Assembly: GCF_001612765.1 (NCBI RefSeq)
Contig: NZ_BDBB01000037.1
Coordinates: 1-64,000, forward strand
Length of the DNA stretch: 64,000 nucleotides
Source: Nocardia arthritidis NBRC 100137
Lineage (GTDB): Bacteria; Actinomycetota; Actinomycetes; Mycobacteriales; Mycobacteriaceae
Direction of reading: 5' to 3'
Numbering within the stretch: the stretch's first letter is position 1; the number at the start of each line of letters is the position of its first letter. Below the pieces are notes generated by a model. It saw only the letters and a list, made by a program, of their open reading frames with translations, was not told where the DNA came from and made no database searches. Position numbers and translations under genes: made by a program. Shown here in pieces: positions 29,853 to 38,670 of this stretch.

Positions 29853-30662
29853 TCAGAGGAGGGCGTCGACGGACAGCGCGCCGGGCCTGGCGCTCACCAG
29901 GCTGCGGTCCGGGATCGACCGCCAGCGCGGGTCGTCGTCGAAGGGTTCGGAGGACACGAGCGCGAAATCGTCGGTGACCAGCACCGACAACGAATGGTGG
30001 CAGGTGGTCGCCCACAGTTGCGCGCCGTCGGAGAGCAGAAGATTCAGACGTGCTTCCGGCGCCCGGTCGAGGATCGCGGACACCAGCAGCCGCAGTGCCG
30101 CCGGAGCCGCGGACCATTCGCCGTCCGGTGCGCCGGTCGCCAGCAGATCGCACAGCAGTACCCACAGCGTGGCCGCGTCGGTGGCGGATTCCGCCTCCAG
30201 CAACCGCGCGGGGGTGAACAGATCCTCGGCGCCGAGTTCGGCCGCGATGAGCGCGAACTCGTCGGCCACACCGGTCAGTGTGCGCCGCCAGTCCGGCACC
30301 ACACCGTTGTGACTGAACGCCCAGCGGTCACGGGTGAACGGCGCGCACGCGGACCGTTCGACCGGCATGCCGACCGTCGCCGACCGCACCGCTGCGAGCA
30401 CGGCGGCGGACTCCAGCTGCGGAAGCACCTCGTCCACGGCCGGGTCGGTCCAGATCGGCGCCGCGTTGCGGTAACAGCTGGCGGTGACCGTGTCGTCCGC
30501 TCCGACGCGCCACCAGGCGACGCCGAACCCGTCGGCGTTGATGGTGCCGCCGTGGCGCATGTCGCGCGGCGCCCACGCCTGTGTGCGCAGCGAATGGGAG
30601 CCGAGGGTCACCATGTCGCCTACCCGCACCGGCGGGCCGATGTAACCCAGGTGTCTACACAT
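29853..30662 (-). CDS. egtC: class II glutamine amidotransferase, gamma-glutamyl hercynylcysteine sulfoxide hydrolase EgtC
   Basis: A 269-residue N-terminal-nucleophile hydrolase that removes the glutamyl group from the EgtB product. The start MCRHLGYIG puts the nucleophile at Cys2. HGGTINADGFGVAWW and FSHNGVVPDWRR match the amidotransferase fold that binds the glutamyl moiety. In-frame sequence upstream of this ATG would bury the catalytic cysteine, so 30662 is chosen. It lies between egtB and egtD in the expected order. Confidence 0.94.
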   Translation of the reverse strand: MCRHLGYIGPPVRVGDMVTLGSHSLRTQAWAPRDMRHGGTINADGFGVAWWRVGADDTVTASCYRNAAPIWTDPAVDEVLPQLESAAVLAAVRSATVGMPVERSACAPFTRDRWAFSHNGVVPDWRRTLTGVADEFALIAAELGAEDLFTPARLLEAESATDAATLWVLLCDLLATGAPDGEWSAAPAALRLLVSAILDRAPEARLNLLLSDGAQLWATTCHHSLSVLVTDDFALVSSEPFDDDPRWRSIPDRSLVSARPGALSVDALL

Positions 30663-30749
30663 CCGCACCCGCCGAAGCCACCTTCGACCGGTGCGGTCCA
30701 CGCACCGCGTGACCACGGGCCGGCCACCGTCCGGAATGACAGGCGTCGC

Positions 30750-32096
30750 TCACTCGCCTTCTCCCGGGCCCAGATCCCGCGCCAGGCGGAACCCGGCGAA
30801 GATCTGGCGACGGATGGGATGGTCCCAGTTTCGGAAGGTGCTGCGGCAGGCCACCGGATCGGTGCCGAAGGAGCCGCCGCGCAGCACACGGTAATCACCG
30901 CCGAAGAACACCTCGGAGTACTCCCGGTACGGGAACACGCGGAAGCCCGGGTACGGCTCGAAACCCGAAGCGGTCCATTCCCACACGTCACCGATCAGCT
31001 GGTGCACGCCCGCGCCAGACGCGCCGGCCGGATACGCGCCGACCTCGGCGGGTTCCAGATGCCGCTGCCCCAGGTTCGCGGTGGTCGCGTCGGGATCGGC
31101 GTCGCCCCACGGGAATCGGCGCGACGCGCCGGTGGCCGGATCGAACCTGGCCGCCTTCTCCCACTCCGCTTCCGTAGGAAGGCGCTTACCCGCCCAGTTC
31201 GCATATGCCTCGGCCTCGAACCAGCACACGTGCACGACCGGCTGCCGCGGCCGCAGCGGGGTCATCACCCCGAATACCCGCCGCCACCAGCGCCCGGACG
31301 GATCGCGCTCCCAGAATTGCGGCGCGACGAGACCTGCCTCGGTGCGATGCGCCCAGCCGCGCTCGGACCAGAGTTCGGGCCGCTGGTAGCCTCCGTCGTC
31401 GACGAAAGCCAGGTATTGCTCGTTGGTCACCGGCGCGGCGTCGATCGCGAAGCCCGGCAACCGGACCCGATGGGCGGGGCGCTCGTTGTCCAGCGCCCAC
31501 GCGTCGGTCGAGGTGCCCATGGTGAATTCGCCCGCGGGGACCACGACTTCCCCGCTGACCGGCGCCGCGGCGGCGGGTGCGGCCGCCGCGGCGAGCACGG
31601 GGGCGCCTGCGCGCAGCTGATGGGTGGCCAGCATGGTCTCGTCGTGCTGCTGCTCGTGCTGGGCGATCATGCCGAACGCGAACCCGTCATCGATCAGCGG
31701 CCGACCTCGCAGGTCGCAGCGCTCCAGCACATCCCAGACCTTGTCGCGCACGGCGCCGACGTAGTCGCGGGCCTGGCCGGGATCGAGCAAAGGCAGTTCG
31801 GGCCGGTTCGCGCGGGCGTGTTTGAAGGCGTCGTAGAGCTCGTCGATGTCGGCGCGCACCGCGGCGCGTCCGCCGACGTCGCGCACGAGCCAGAGTTCTT
31901 CCTGGTTGCCGATGTGCGCGAGGTCCCAGACGAGTGGGCTCATCAGTCGTGAATGCTGGGCTACCAGTTCGGCTTCGTCGAGGCAGTCGGTGAGGGTGAG
32001 GGTGCGTTGCCGGGCGCGCGTGAGCACATCGGCGATCCGGTCGCGGAGCTGTTCGGTACCGGCGTGGTCGGTGAAGGCGGGATGGGAAGTTGTCAC
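30750..32096 (-). CDS. egtB: hercynine oxygenase EgtB
   Basis: A 448-residue non-haem iron enzyme that joins hercynine and gamma-glutamylcysteine through an S-oxide. The DinB-like N-terminal part holds the three iron ligands: His61 in LAHIGNQEELW and His147/His151 in AQHEQQHDE. The C-terminal part is a formylglycine-generating-enzyme-type domain (GEFTMGTSTDAWALDNERPA, then GSFGTDPVACRSTFRNWDHP). The only suitable start is GTG at 32096. Pairing with egtA in the same operon indicates the mycobacterial, gamma-Glu-Cys-dependent route. Confidence 0.94.
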   Translation of the reverse strand: MTTSHPAFTDHAGTEQLRDRIADVLTRARQRTLTLTDCLDEAELVAQHSRLMSPLVWDLAHIGNQEELWLVRDVGGRAAVRADIDELYDAFKHARANRPELPLLDPGQARDYVGAVRDKVWDVLERCDLRGRPLIDDGFAFGMIAQHEQQHDETMLATHQLRAGAPVLAAAAAPAAAAPVSGEVVVPAGEFTMGTSTDAWALDNERPAHRVRLPGFAIDAAPVTNEQYLAFVDDGGYQRPELWSERGWAHRTEAGLVAPQFWERDPSGRWWRRVFGVMTPLRPRQPVVHVCWFEAEAYANWAGKRLPTEAEWEKAARFDPATGASRRFPWGDADPDATTANLGQRHLEPAEVGAYPAGASGAGVHQLIGDVWEWTASGFEPYPGFRVFPYREYSEVFFGGDYRVLRGGSFGTDPVACRSTFRNWDHPIRRQIFAGFRLARDLGPGEGE

Positions 32097-32196
32097 GGGA
32101 AACGTCTCCGGGATTCGTGCTGATCGGCGTCTGCGCTGCTGCGCGACTCGGTGCGGTCGACCGGGTCGCTGTCGGGGAAATGCGGTCGGCTGCTGG

Positions 32197-33537
32197 TCAC
32201 AGGGCTGTCTCCGTGGGCTCCGGGCTGTGCTCGGTGTCGTCCTCGGTCGGAGTGCGACCGTGGCGACATCGTTTCGCGGCCGATTCCACGGCGCGGGCCG
32301 CGTCGTCGGTGGCGGTGTGCTCGGCCGCCAGGCGTAGCAGGGCGACCGCCGCGGCCCGGATATCCGGATCGGCCAATCCGTAGCGGGCGGCATCGACCCA
32401 GCGGCCGGCCAGCGGCGCGGCGATCGAGCCGGCCTCCGCGACCACCGCCGGGCTGGACATGAGCGCGTCGATCACGTGCACCGGGACGGTCCACGCGTCG
32501 CCGGGCTGGGCGTCGATGTAGCGGACCTCCAGGTGGCCCGAGGCGCGCACCGGCGGGAACAGCGTGGTCAGGTGATAGTCGAGGTCGCTGATGCCGGGGC
32601 GGCGGCCGACCTCGTCGTCCAGCGCGCCGCACAGCCAGTCGGCGAAGGTCGCACCGGGCGGTGCGGACCATTCCGCGCAGTCGCCGTTACCGCGCTCGGC
32701 GCCGCCGTCCGGTCGGCGCACGCACAGCAGCGGCACGTCCAGCGCCCATCTGCCGTACGCGGCGATCGGGTCGGCCCAGTCCAGCACCGGCGGGCGGGTG
32801 CGCGTGTTGTCCAGCCGCAACCAGGCCCGCATGCGCTGGGACGCCCATGTTCCCGGCGGCGCGCCACGCAGGGCGGGTGAACAGGCGAAGGCGGCCAGCA
32901 GCGCCGGGCCGACGGCGTACAGGGCGCTCCAGCGCGCGGTGACGTCCGCGCGGTCTGCCCCTGCGTCGACGCTGACCTGGGTGGCCGCGGTATTGCACAT
33001 CATCAGTTTGCCGAACGGCCCGATGCCGCCGAAGGAGCGCTCCATCGCGCGATAGCGCGGCAGCTGAAGCAAGCGTTTGGGGCGGCGGTCCGGGTCAGCG
33101 GCGACGGAAACGGTGCGGATGGACCGGGATTCGAGAAGTTTCCGCAACATGCGGGCATCATCACGCAGCCGATCACACAGCTGCGCGGCAGCTCCGTAGG
33201 GAGCGCTGGAGAGTTCGATCTGACCGCCGGGTTCCAGAGTGACCCGGCTGCCCCCGGGCAAGGCGAGCGCCGGCGAATCGGGGGCGATGGACCGTGGTGC
33301 GTACGGTCCGAGTGCATCCGCCAAGGCGGACAGCTGGGGGCGCGGAGCGGCCGAAGGACCCGACGCCGAACACTCACCCTGCACCGTGAGCCATTCGAGT
33401 TCGGCGCCGATCAGCGCCGGTGGCCCGAGCTTGAAACACACCCCCCCGATATATGCTTCCGCCGCCGCGCGGGAGGACAGTTCTCCCTGCTCGGTGGCAC
33501 ACCCGGCCGACTCAGGACTCTCGAGCGTGACCGCCAT
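32197..33537 (-). CDS. egtA: glutamate-cysteine ligase EgtA
   Basis: A 446-residue GCS2-type ligase that makes gamma-glutamylcysteine for EgtB. Landmarks are IGAELEWLTVQG (metal/substrate region), PGGSRVTLEPGGQIELSSAP and MCNTAATQVSVDAGAD, followed by HLEVRYIDAQPGDAW near the C-terminus. The ATG at 33537 follows GGAGG at six bases; longer in-frame starts up to 33696 lack such a site and add no conserved sequence. First gene of egtABCD, divergent from the egtE-like gene with about 140 bases between. Confidence 0.93.
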   Translation of the reverse strand: MAVTLESPESAGCATEQGELSSRAAAEAYIGGVCFKLGPPALIGAELEWLTVQGECSASGPSAAPRPQLSALADALGPYAPRSIAPDSPALALPGGSRVTLEPGGQIELSSAPYGAAAQLCDRLRDDARMLRKLLESRSIRTVSVAADPDRRPKRLLQLPRYRAMERSFGGIGPFGKLMMCNTAATQVSVDAGADRADVTARWSALYAVGPALLAAFACSPALRGAPPGTWASQRMRAWLRLDNTRTRPPVLDWADPIAAYGRWALDVPLLCVRRPDGGAERGNGDCAEWSAPPGATFADWLCGALDDEVGRRPGISDLDYHLTTLFPPVRASGHLEVRYIDAQPGDAWTVPVHVIDALMSSPAVVAEAGSIAAPLAGRWVDAARYGLADPDIRAAAVALLRLAAEHTATDDAARAVESAAKRCRHGRTPTEDDTEHSPEPTETAL

Positions 33538-33677
33538 GCCAACCTCCAGTGGGCTCCGGGACGTAGTCCGCTGCTCTTCGGTTATCGCCATTCTGGGCGG
33601 TGGTATTCCACTCCCCGGCCGAATTTCGCGTGCGGCGATCCATCCAGCGTAGCGACGCAGGCCGACAAGAAACCGAC

Positions 33678-34904
33678 ATGAAGCCGAACAATCCACCCGA
33701 TAAGGTCGGCTCCATGCTGGATGACGATCGCGTACGAGCCGACACTCCCGGATGCGCTCCGGGGCCCGGACCGGGACCCGTTTTCCTCGACAGCGCCGGA
33801 TCGTCGCTGCCCCCTCGGGTCGTCACCGACACCGTCGTCGCGCATCTGCACAGGGAAGCCGAGATCGGCGGCTATCGCGCCGCGAACGAACGGCTCGGCG
33901 ATCTGGCCGACGTCAAGACCGCGATCGGCGCGCTGATCAACGCCGCACCCGAGAGCATCGCCCTCAGCGACAGCGCCACGCGCTCCTGGGCGGACTTCTT
34001 CTACTCGGTACCGCTCGCCGCGGGCGATCGAATCCTGGTCTCCGAGGCGGACTACGCCAGCAACGCCATCGCCGCCCTGCAACGGGCCCGCGCCACCGGC
34101 GCCACGGTGGAGAAGATTCCCAGCGACGGCACCGGGCAGATCGACTTGGACGCGTTGTCGGCGCTGATCGACGAACGGGTCAAGCTGGTGTCGGTGCTGC
34201 ACGCGCCGACCAACGGCGGGCTGGTGAACCCGGCCGCCGAGGCGACGCGGATCGCGCACTCGGTCGGCGCGCTGGTGCTGCTGGACGCCTGTCAGTCCGC
34301 CGGACAGCTGCCCCTGGACGTGGCCGAACTCGGCGTCGACGCCTTGTCGGCCACCGGTCGCAAGTGGCTGCGCGGCCCGCGCGGCACCGGTTTTCTCTAC
34401 CTGCGGCCGGAGTTGGCGCGCTCGATGGAACCCGCCCGGCTCGACCTGCACGGCGCGCAATGGACCGGCCCGCACGACTACCGGCTCGCGCCCGATGCCA
34501 GCCGCTTCGAGTTCTGGGAATGCGACGTCGCGGGCCGGCTCGGCCTGGGCGCTGCCGTGCGATACCTGCTCGAACTGGGCCCGGAAGACGTCTACGCCGC
34601 GATCGCGGCCCGCGCCGAACACCTGCGCAAGGCGCTGCCGGAGATTCCCGGGGTGACCGTGCGCGACCTCGGTCTCCGGCACAGCGGCATCGTCTCGTTC
34701 ACCGTCGACGGCGTCGACTCCGTCGAGGTGCGCGACCGGCTGCTGGCGCAGGACATCACGGTCACGGTCAGCCACGCCGGTTCGACCCTGCTGGATATGA
34801 CCGGCCGTGGCCTCGCCTCCGTCGTGCGCGCCTCGCCGCACTGCTTCGTCGGCTTCGACGAGCTCGATCGCTTCTTGGCCGCGGTGGCGGAACTGCGCGC
34901 TTGA
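33678..34904 (+). CDS. egtE: PLP-dependent class V aminotransferase-fold C-S lyase, EgtE-like
   Basis: A 408-residue PLP enzyme expected to cleave hercynylcysteine sulfoxide to ergothioneine. Segments FLDSAGSSLPP, HREAEIGGYRAANE, LLDACQSAGQLPLDVAELGVD and the PLP lysine in SATGRKWLRGPRGTG resemble mycobacterial EgtE and the wider isopenicillin-epimerase/cysteine-desulfurase group. In mycobacteria egtE closes the operon; here it is divergent from egtA, so the name rests on resemblance plus location. A cysteine desulfurase-like role is the main alternative. ATG at 33678 or 33714. Confidence 0.72.
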   Translation: MKPNNPPDKVGSMLDDDRVRADTPGCAPGPGPGPVFLDSAGSSLPPRVVTDTVVAHLHREAEIGGYRAANERLGDLADVKTAIGALINAAPESIALSDSATRSWADFFYSVPLAAGDRILVSEADYASNAIAALQRARATGATVEKIPSDGTGQIDLDALSALIDERVKLVSVLHAPTNGGLVNPAAEATRIAHSVGALVLLDACQSAGQLPLDVAELGVDALSATGRKWLRGPRGTGFLYLRPELARSMEPARLDLHGAQWTGPHDYRLAPDASRFEFWECDVAGRLGLGAAVRYLLELGPEDVYAAIAARAEHLRKALPEIPGVTVRDLGLRHSGIVSFTVDGVDSVEVRDRLLAQDITVTVSHAGSTLLDMTGRGLASVVRASPHCFVGFDELDRFLAAVAELRA

Positions 34905-34925
34905 GCCGCGAGCGCCCCGCAACAC

Positions 34926-35480
34926 TCAGGCCAGATGGACCGCGAGCGCCCTGGCCACCAGAGCATCGACGTCGGCGCCCGGGGCGACCAGACGCAGGCT
35001 GCGATTGGCCTGCGCGGTGGCGATGCCGTGCAGATTCGTCCACAGGGTGATCGCGCGGTCGCGTGGATCGGTCGTGCCCGCCGCCGCGCCGACCAGCTCG
35101 GCGAACCGCGCGAACAGCGGCAGGGTGACCGACCGCAGATTCTCGCCGGAGCCTTCGAGCAGATCGTGCCGGAACATCAGGGTGAACATCTCGGGCCGCC
35201 GCGCGGCGAACTCGATGTATTCGGCGCTCATCCGCCCGAGACGGTCGCGCGCGGCCTCGGTGTCCACCGCTGTGAACCGGTCGGCGAGGTCTGCGAACCC
35301 CCGCGCGGCAATCGCGGCCAGCAGTGCCCGGTGGGTCGGGAAGTAGCGCCGTGGCGCACCGTGTGAGACGCCAGCCGCCCGGGTGATCGCCCGCAACCCC
35401 AGGTGCGCGGCGCCCACCTCTTCGAGCAGATCGACGCCGACGTCGACCAGTCGATCTCGCAGCGTCTCGCTCTCGGCCAT
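34926..35480 (-). CDS. TetR family regulator of the PlsC-like gene
   Basis: A 184-residue regulator with HTH LGLRAITRAAGVSHGAPRRYFPTHRALLAA in pieces at residues 24-53, and a TetR C-terminal ligand domain. The ATG at 35480 is the only fitting start. It is divergent from the acyltransferase gene. The intergenic region carries copies of a TAGACAnTGTCTA palindrome, one of them at its own promoter, so it likely represses both itself and the acyltransferase. The inducer is unknown; an acyl-CoA or lipid signal would fit. Confidence 0.85.
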   Translation of the reverse strand: MAESETLRDRLVDVGVDLLEEVGAAHLGLRAITRAAGVSHGAPRRYFPTHRALLAAIAARGFADLADRFTAVDTEAARDRLGRMSAEYIEFAARRPEMFTLMFRHDLLEGSGENLRSVTLPLFARFAELVGAAAGTTDPRDRAITLWTNLHGIATAQANRSLRLVAPGADVDALVARALAVHLA

Positions 35481-35482
35481 GC

Positions 35483-35563
35483 GGACATTGTCTACGGCTG
35501 CCACGACAGAACCACACTCCCGCACATAGACACTGTCTACGCAATGCGGTAGACAATGTCTAC
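35483..35563. promoter_or_regulatory. three copies of a TAGACA-n-TGTCTA operator
   Basis: GTAGACAATGTCTAC (35549-35563) is a perfect 7+1+7 palindrome, TAGACACTGTCTA (35527-35539) is a perfect 6+1+6 palindrome, and GGACATTGTCTAC (35483-35495) is a degenerate third copy. The first two centres are 23 bases apart. They fill the promoter space between the TetR gene and the acyltransferase gene. Confidence 0.8.
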
Positions 35564-35585
35564 GCGCTCGTCTACGGAGGTCTTC

Positions 35586-36245
35586 ATGTGGTACTCGCTG
35601 TTCAAGTACGTGCTGCTCGGTCCGCTGCTGCGGCTGCTCGGCAGGCCGGATGTCGCGGGGCTGGACAACATCCCGCGCACCGGGCCGGTGATCATCGCGG
35701 CCAATCACCTCGCCGTGATCGACTCGCTCTACCTCGCGCTGGTCGTGCCCCGGCGCGTGACGTTCCTGGCGAAACAGGAGTACTTCACCGGGAAGGGCCT
35801 GCGCGGCCGTTTCAATCGGTGGTTCTACTCGGCCTCCGGACAGGTGCCGGTCGACCGGACAGGCGGCGACGCGGCCGCGGGCGCACTGGCGGCGGCCACC
35901 CGTATCCTGGAAGCAGGCGGGGTCTGGGCGATCCATCCCGAGGGCACCCGCTCACCGGATGGCCGGGTCTACCGCGGCCGCACCGGCACCTTGCGGGTCG
36001 CCATGGCCACCGGCGCGCCGGTCGTTGCGGTGACGCTCTCCGGCACCGACCGGGTGAACCCACGCGGCAGTCGTCTGCCGCGATTCGGCAAAGTGCGCAT
36101 CGAGTTCGGGGCGCCGCGCCGCTACCCGCCCGCCGAGCAGCGCCACATGGTGCGCGCCGCTACCGACGAGCTGATGCGCGAGCTCGCCGCGCGCTCGGGC
36201 CGGTGCTATGTCGATCGCTACGCGGCCACCTTCTCGTCGCTGTGA
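35586..36245 (+). CDS. plsC: 1-acyl-sn-glycerol-3-phosphate acyltransferase (PlsC family)
   Basis: A 219-residue membrane-associated acyltransferase for phosphatidic acid synthesis or related acylations. Motif I is NHLAVIDSLY (about residue 40), motif II region is SASGQVPVDR, motif III HPEGTRSPDG (about 118), and motif IV VVAVTLSGTDRV. An ATG at 35586 follows GGAGG at six bases; an upstream ATG at 35556 lies inside the operator and has no ribosome site. Several PlsC paralogues are usual in these bacteria, so the exact acyl acceptor is uncertain. Confidence 0.87.
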   Translation: MWYSLFKYVLLGPLLRLLGRPDVAGLDNIPRTGPVIIAANHLAVIDSLYLALVVPRRVTFLAKQEYFTGKGLRGRFNRWFYSASGQVPVDRTGGDAAAGALAAATRILEAGGVWAIHPEGTRSPDGRVYRGRTGTLRVAMATGAPVVAVTLSGTDRVNPRGSRLPRFGKVRIEFGAPRRYPPAEQRHMVRAATDELMRELAARSGRCYVDRYAATFSSL

Positions 36246-36342
36246 CCTGGGCCCCCGGAAAAGGGGTTAACGCCGCCCCGCGATGGCGGGATAGTGGGGG
36301 GAGGCCGGTTCCCGGCGACAGCTGGTGGTTAGGAGATGAACG

Positions 36343-37995
36343 TTGAGCAGGTTCACCGACGAAATGTATGCCACGGCGCGAACCTCCGAGCGCGGACTGG
36401 TGACCGGCGAGCCCAGCGCCCCGCTGCGGCGCACCTGGGCCGAAATCCACCGGATCGCCCGGCGCATGGCGGGCGGGCTGGCCGAAGCGGGCATCGGGCA
36501 CGGCGACGCGGTCGGCGTGCTCGCGGGCATGCCGGTCGACATCGCCCCGGCCTGCCAGGCCGTCTGGATGCGCGGCGCGTCGATCACCATGCTGCACCAG
36601 CCGACCCCGCGCACCGATCTGGTGGTCTGGGCGCGCGACACCGAGACCGTGCTGACCATGATCGAAGCGCGCGCGGTCGTGCTGGGCGCGCCGTTCGAGG
36701 CGGCCGAGCCGCTGCTGCGCGAACGCGGCATCACCGTGGTGCGCATCGATCAACTGCCCGACGGTCCCGACACCGACCCGGTGCCCACCGCCGAGGGCGA
36801 TATCGCCTTGCAGCAGTTGACCTCCGGTTCCACCGGCTCCCCCAAAGCGGTCCGGATCACGCACGAGAACTTCTTCGTCAACGCCCACGCCATGTTCGAC
36901 CGGGTGAAATTCCAGCTCGACGACGACGTGATGGTCAGCTGGCTGCCCCTGTTCCACGACATGGGCATGGTCGGGTTCCTCAGCGTCCCTATGCAATTCG
37001 GCGCCGAAGTGGTGTGCGTGACGCCGCTGGACTTCCTCACCAGGCCGCTGGTGTGGGCCGAGCTGATCAGCAAGTACCGCGGAACCGTCACCGCCGCGCC
37101 GAATTTCGCGTATTCGCTGCTTGCCCGGCGGCTGCGGCAGGCCGACGACGGCGCGTTCGACCTCAGCAGCGTGCGCTACATGTGGAACGGCGCCGAACCG
37201 GTGGACCCGGACACCATGGACGCCTTGGCCGCCGCCGGGAAACGATTCGGGCTCAACCCGATGGCGCTCACCCCGGTCTACGGCATGGCCGAGACCACGC
37301 TCGCCGTGTCGATCCCCGACGCCGGTCACGGACAGGTGCTCGACGTGATCGATGCCGATCTGCTCGAAGCGATCGGCAAGGCGGTGCCGGTGCCGGAGGA
37401 GCACGGCCAGCCCGCCAACATCCGCAGATTGCCCACCCTCGGCTATCTGGTCGACCATCTGGAGGGCCGGATCGTCGACAGCGAACGTCAGCCGCTGCCT
37501 ACTCGGTCGGTGGGCGTGATCGAATTGCGCGGTCCCGCGGTCACTTCCGGGTATGTGACGGTGGACGGATTCCAACCGGCCCAGGACGACGAGGGCTGGC
37601 TGGACACCGGCGACATCGGCTACTTCACCGACGAGGGGCTGATCGTGGTGTGCGGCCGGATGAAGGACGTGATCATCATGGGCGGCCGCAACATCTACCC
37701 CACCGACATCGAGCGCGCCGCGACCAGGGTGAGCGGCGTGCGTCCCGGCAACGCGGTGGCGGTGCGCCTGGACGCCGGCCAGAAGCGGGAGAGTTTCGCC
37801 GTGGTGGTGGAGAGCGGCAGCCACCAGAACCCCGAGGAGGTCAAGCGCATCGAGCGCGAGATCGTGCATTCGGTGTTCGCGGAGGTAGGGGCCCGGCCAC
37901 GCACCGTCACCGTGCTCGGCCCCGGCGCACTGCCGAAGACCTCCTCCGGTAAATTGCGCAGGGCCGCGACCGCGATCCATCTGCCGCGCGGATGA
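36343..37995 (+). CDS. fatty acyl-AMP/CoA ligase, Pks16 (Rv1013)-like
   Basis: A 550-residue adenylate-forming enzyme. The ATP loop is LTSGSTGSPKAVRITHEN, followed by YGMAETTLAVS, DTGDIGYF, GRNIYPTDIERAA and the catalytic lysine in PKTSSGKLRRA. The opening SRFTDEMYATARTSERGLVTGEP and the LHQPTPRTDLVVWA stretch match M. tuberculosis Pks16 as recalled, which sits in the same chromosomal block near pth. Despite its old name it has no polyketide synthase domains. The TTG start is set by AGGAG seven bases upstream; the overlapping ATG is out of frame. Confidence 0.88.
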   Translation: MSRFTDEMYATARTSERGLVTGEPSAPLRRTWAEIHRIARRMAGGLAEAGIGHGDAVGVLAGMPVDIAPACQAVWMRGASITMLHQPTPRTDLVVWARDTETVLTMIEARAVVLGAPFEAAEPLLRERGITVVRIDQLPDGPDTDPVPTAEGDIALQQLTSGSTGSPKAVRITHENFFVNAHAMFDRVKFQLDDDVMVSWLPLFHDMGMVGFLSVPMQFGAEVVCVTPLDFLTRPLVWAELISKYRGTVTAAPNFAYSLLARRLRQADDGAFDLSSVRYMWNGAEPVDPDTMDALAAAGKRFGLNPMALTPVYGMAETTLAVSIPDAGHGQVLDVIDADLLEAIGKAVPVPEEHGQPANIRRLPTLGYLVDHLEGRIVDSERQPLPTRSVGVIELRGPAVTSGYVTVDGFQPAQDDEGWLDTGDIGYFTDEGLIVVCGRMKDVIIMGGRNIYPTDIERAATRVSGVRPGNAVAVRLDAGQKRESFAVVVESGSHQNPEEVKRIEREIVHSVFAEVGARPRTVTVLGPGALPKTSSGKLRRAATAIHLPRG

Positions 37996-38033
37996 GACTG
38001 TCCATCCGTCACCGGCGATCGCCGACCGACTTC

Positions 38034-38501
38034 TCAGCGGTTGCCACGACGAGCAGCACGACGTCCGACGGCTTGGACCGCCGGGAATCGGTCGGCGAAA
38101 CCGCGCAGTAGCTCGAGTGTTCCAGTCATCGGTTTGCCTGCTGTCAGCTCATCAATCGTCCGATACAAGCGCTCTTCGACCTCGGCGACGCGGGCGGAGA
38201 GCCGCTCTCCGGCCGGCGTCAGCGCGAGCGTGACTCGCCTGCGATCGTCCGTCGCGGATTCGCGCTCGACGAGGTCCATGGCGACGAGGCGATCGACCAG
38301 CCTGCTGGGACTTCCGCCGGTCTCGCAGACCAAAAGCTCCCCGAGCCCGGCGAGAGTCAGGGGTTGATGATCGGCCAGCACCCGCAGAACTTCGGCCTGC
38401 GAGGGAGTCAGCCCGAGAGGCCGCAGTTCCGCGGCGAGCATTCGATTGCCTTCTCGCTGGACAGCCAACACGAGGTAACGCAATTCTTCGGCCGGCCGCA
38501 T
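38034..38501 (-). CDS. MarR family regulator
   Basis: A 155-residue winged-helix repressor. Helix 3-4 read LTPSQAEVLRVLADHQPLTL and the wing region is GSPSRLVDRLVAMDLVERESATDDRRRVTLALTPAG in pieces. The ATG at 38501 follows GAGGAG at seven bases. It lies downstream of, and on the same strand as, the alpha/beta hydrolase gene. Both promoters carry the same TGTAATC-n-GATTACA palindrome, which supports autoregulation and control of the hydrolase. Confidence 0.9.
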   Translation of the reverse strand: MRPAEELRYLVLAVQREGNRMLAAELRPLGLTPSQAEVLRVLADHQPLTLAGLGELLVCETGGSPSRLVDRLVAMDLVERESATDDRRRVTLALTPAGERLSARVAEVEERLYRTIDELTAGKPMTGTLELLRGFADRFPAVQAVGRRAARRGNR

Positions 38502-38538
38502 CGAAAGGCTCCTCACAAGTGATTGGGTGTATTGATGC

Positions 38539-38557
38539 CGTGTAATCGGATCACACG
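38539..38557. promoter_or_regulatory. MarR-type operator at the marR promoter
   Basis: CGTGTAATCGGATCACACG is a 9+1+9 palindrome with one mismatch, centred 47 bases upstream of the MarR start. Its core TGTAATCnGATTACA recurs upstream of the hydrolase gene. Confidence 0.8.
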
Positions 38558-38670
38558 GCACTCGGCGGCGGGGACCGGCCCCGGAAGACAGCGCTCGCCG
38601 GTGTCTGCGTCACCTCCCGCCTCGACCGGGTAGTGCCGCGTCGGCGCAGACCATTACCCATCCCTCCGGG

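Noticed and set aside
36160..37980. A 606-codon minus-strand frame opposite the acyl ligase
   Set aside because: Composition is typical of antisense frames in GC-rich genes (His, Arg, Gly, Gln); the plus-strand ligase is complete and conserved.
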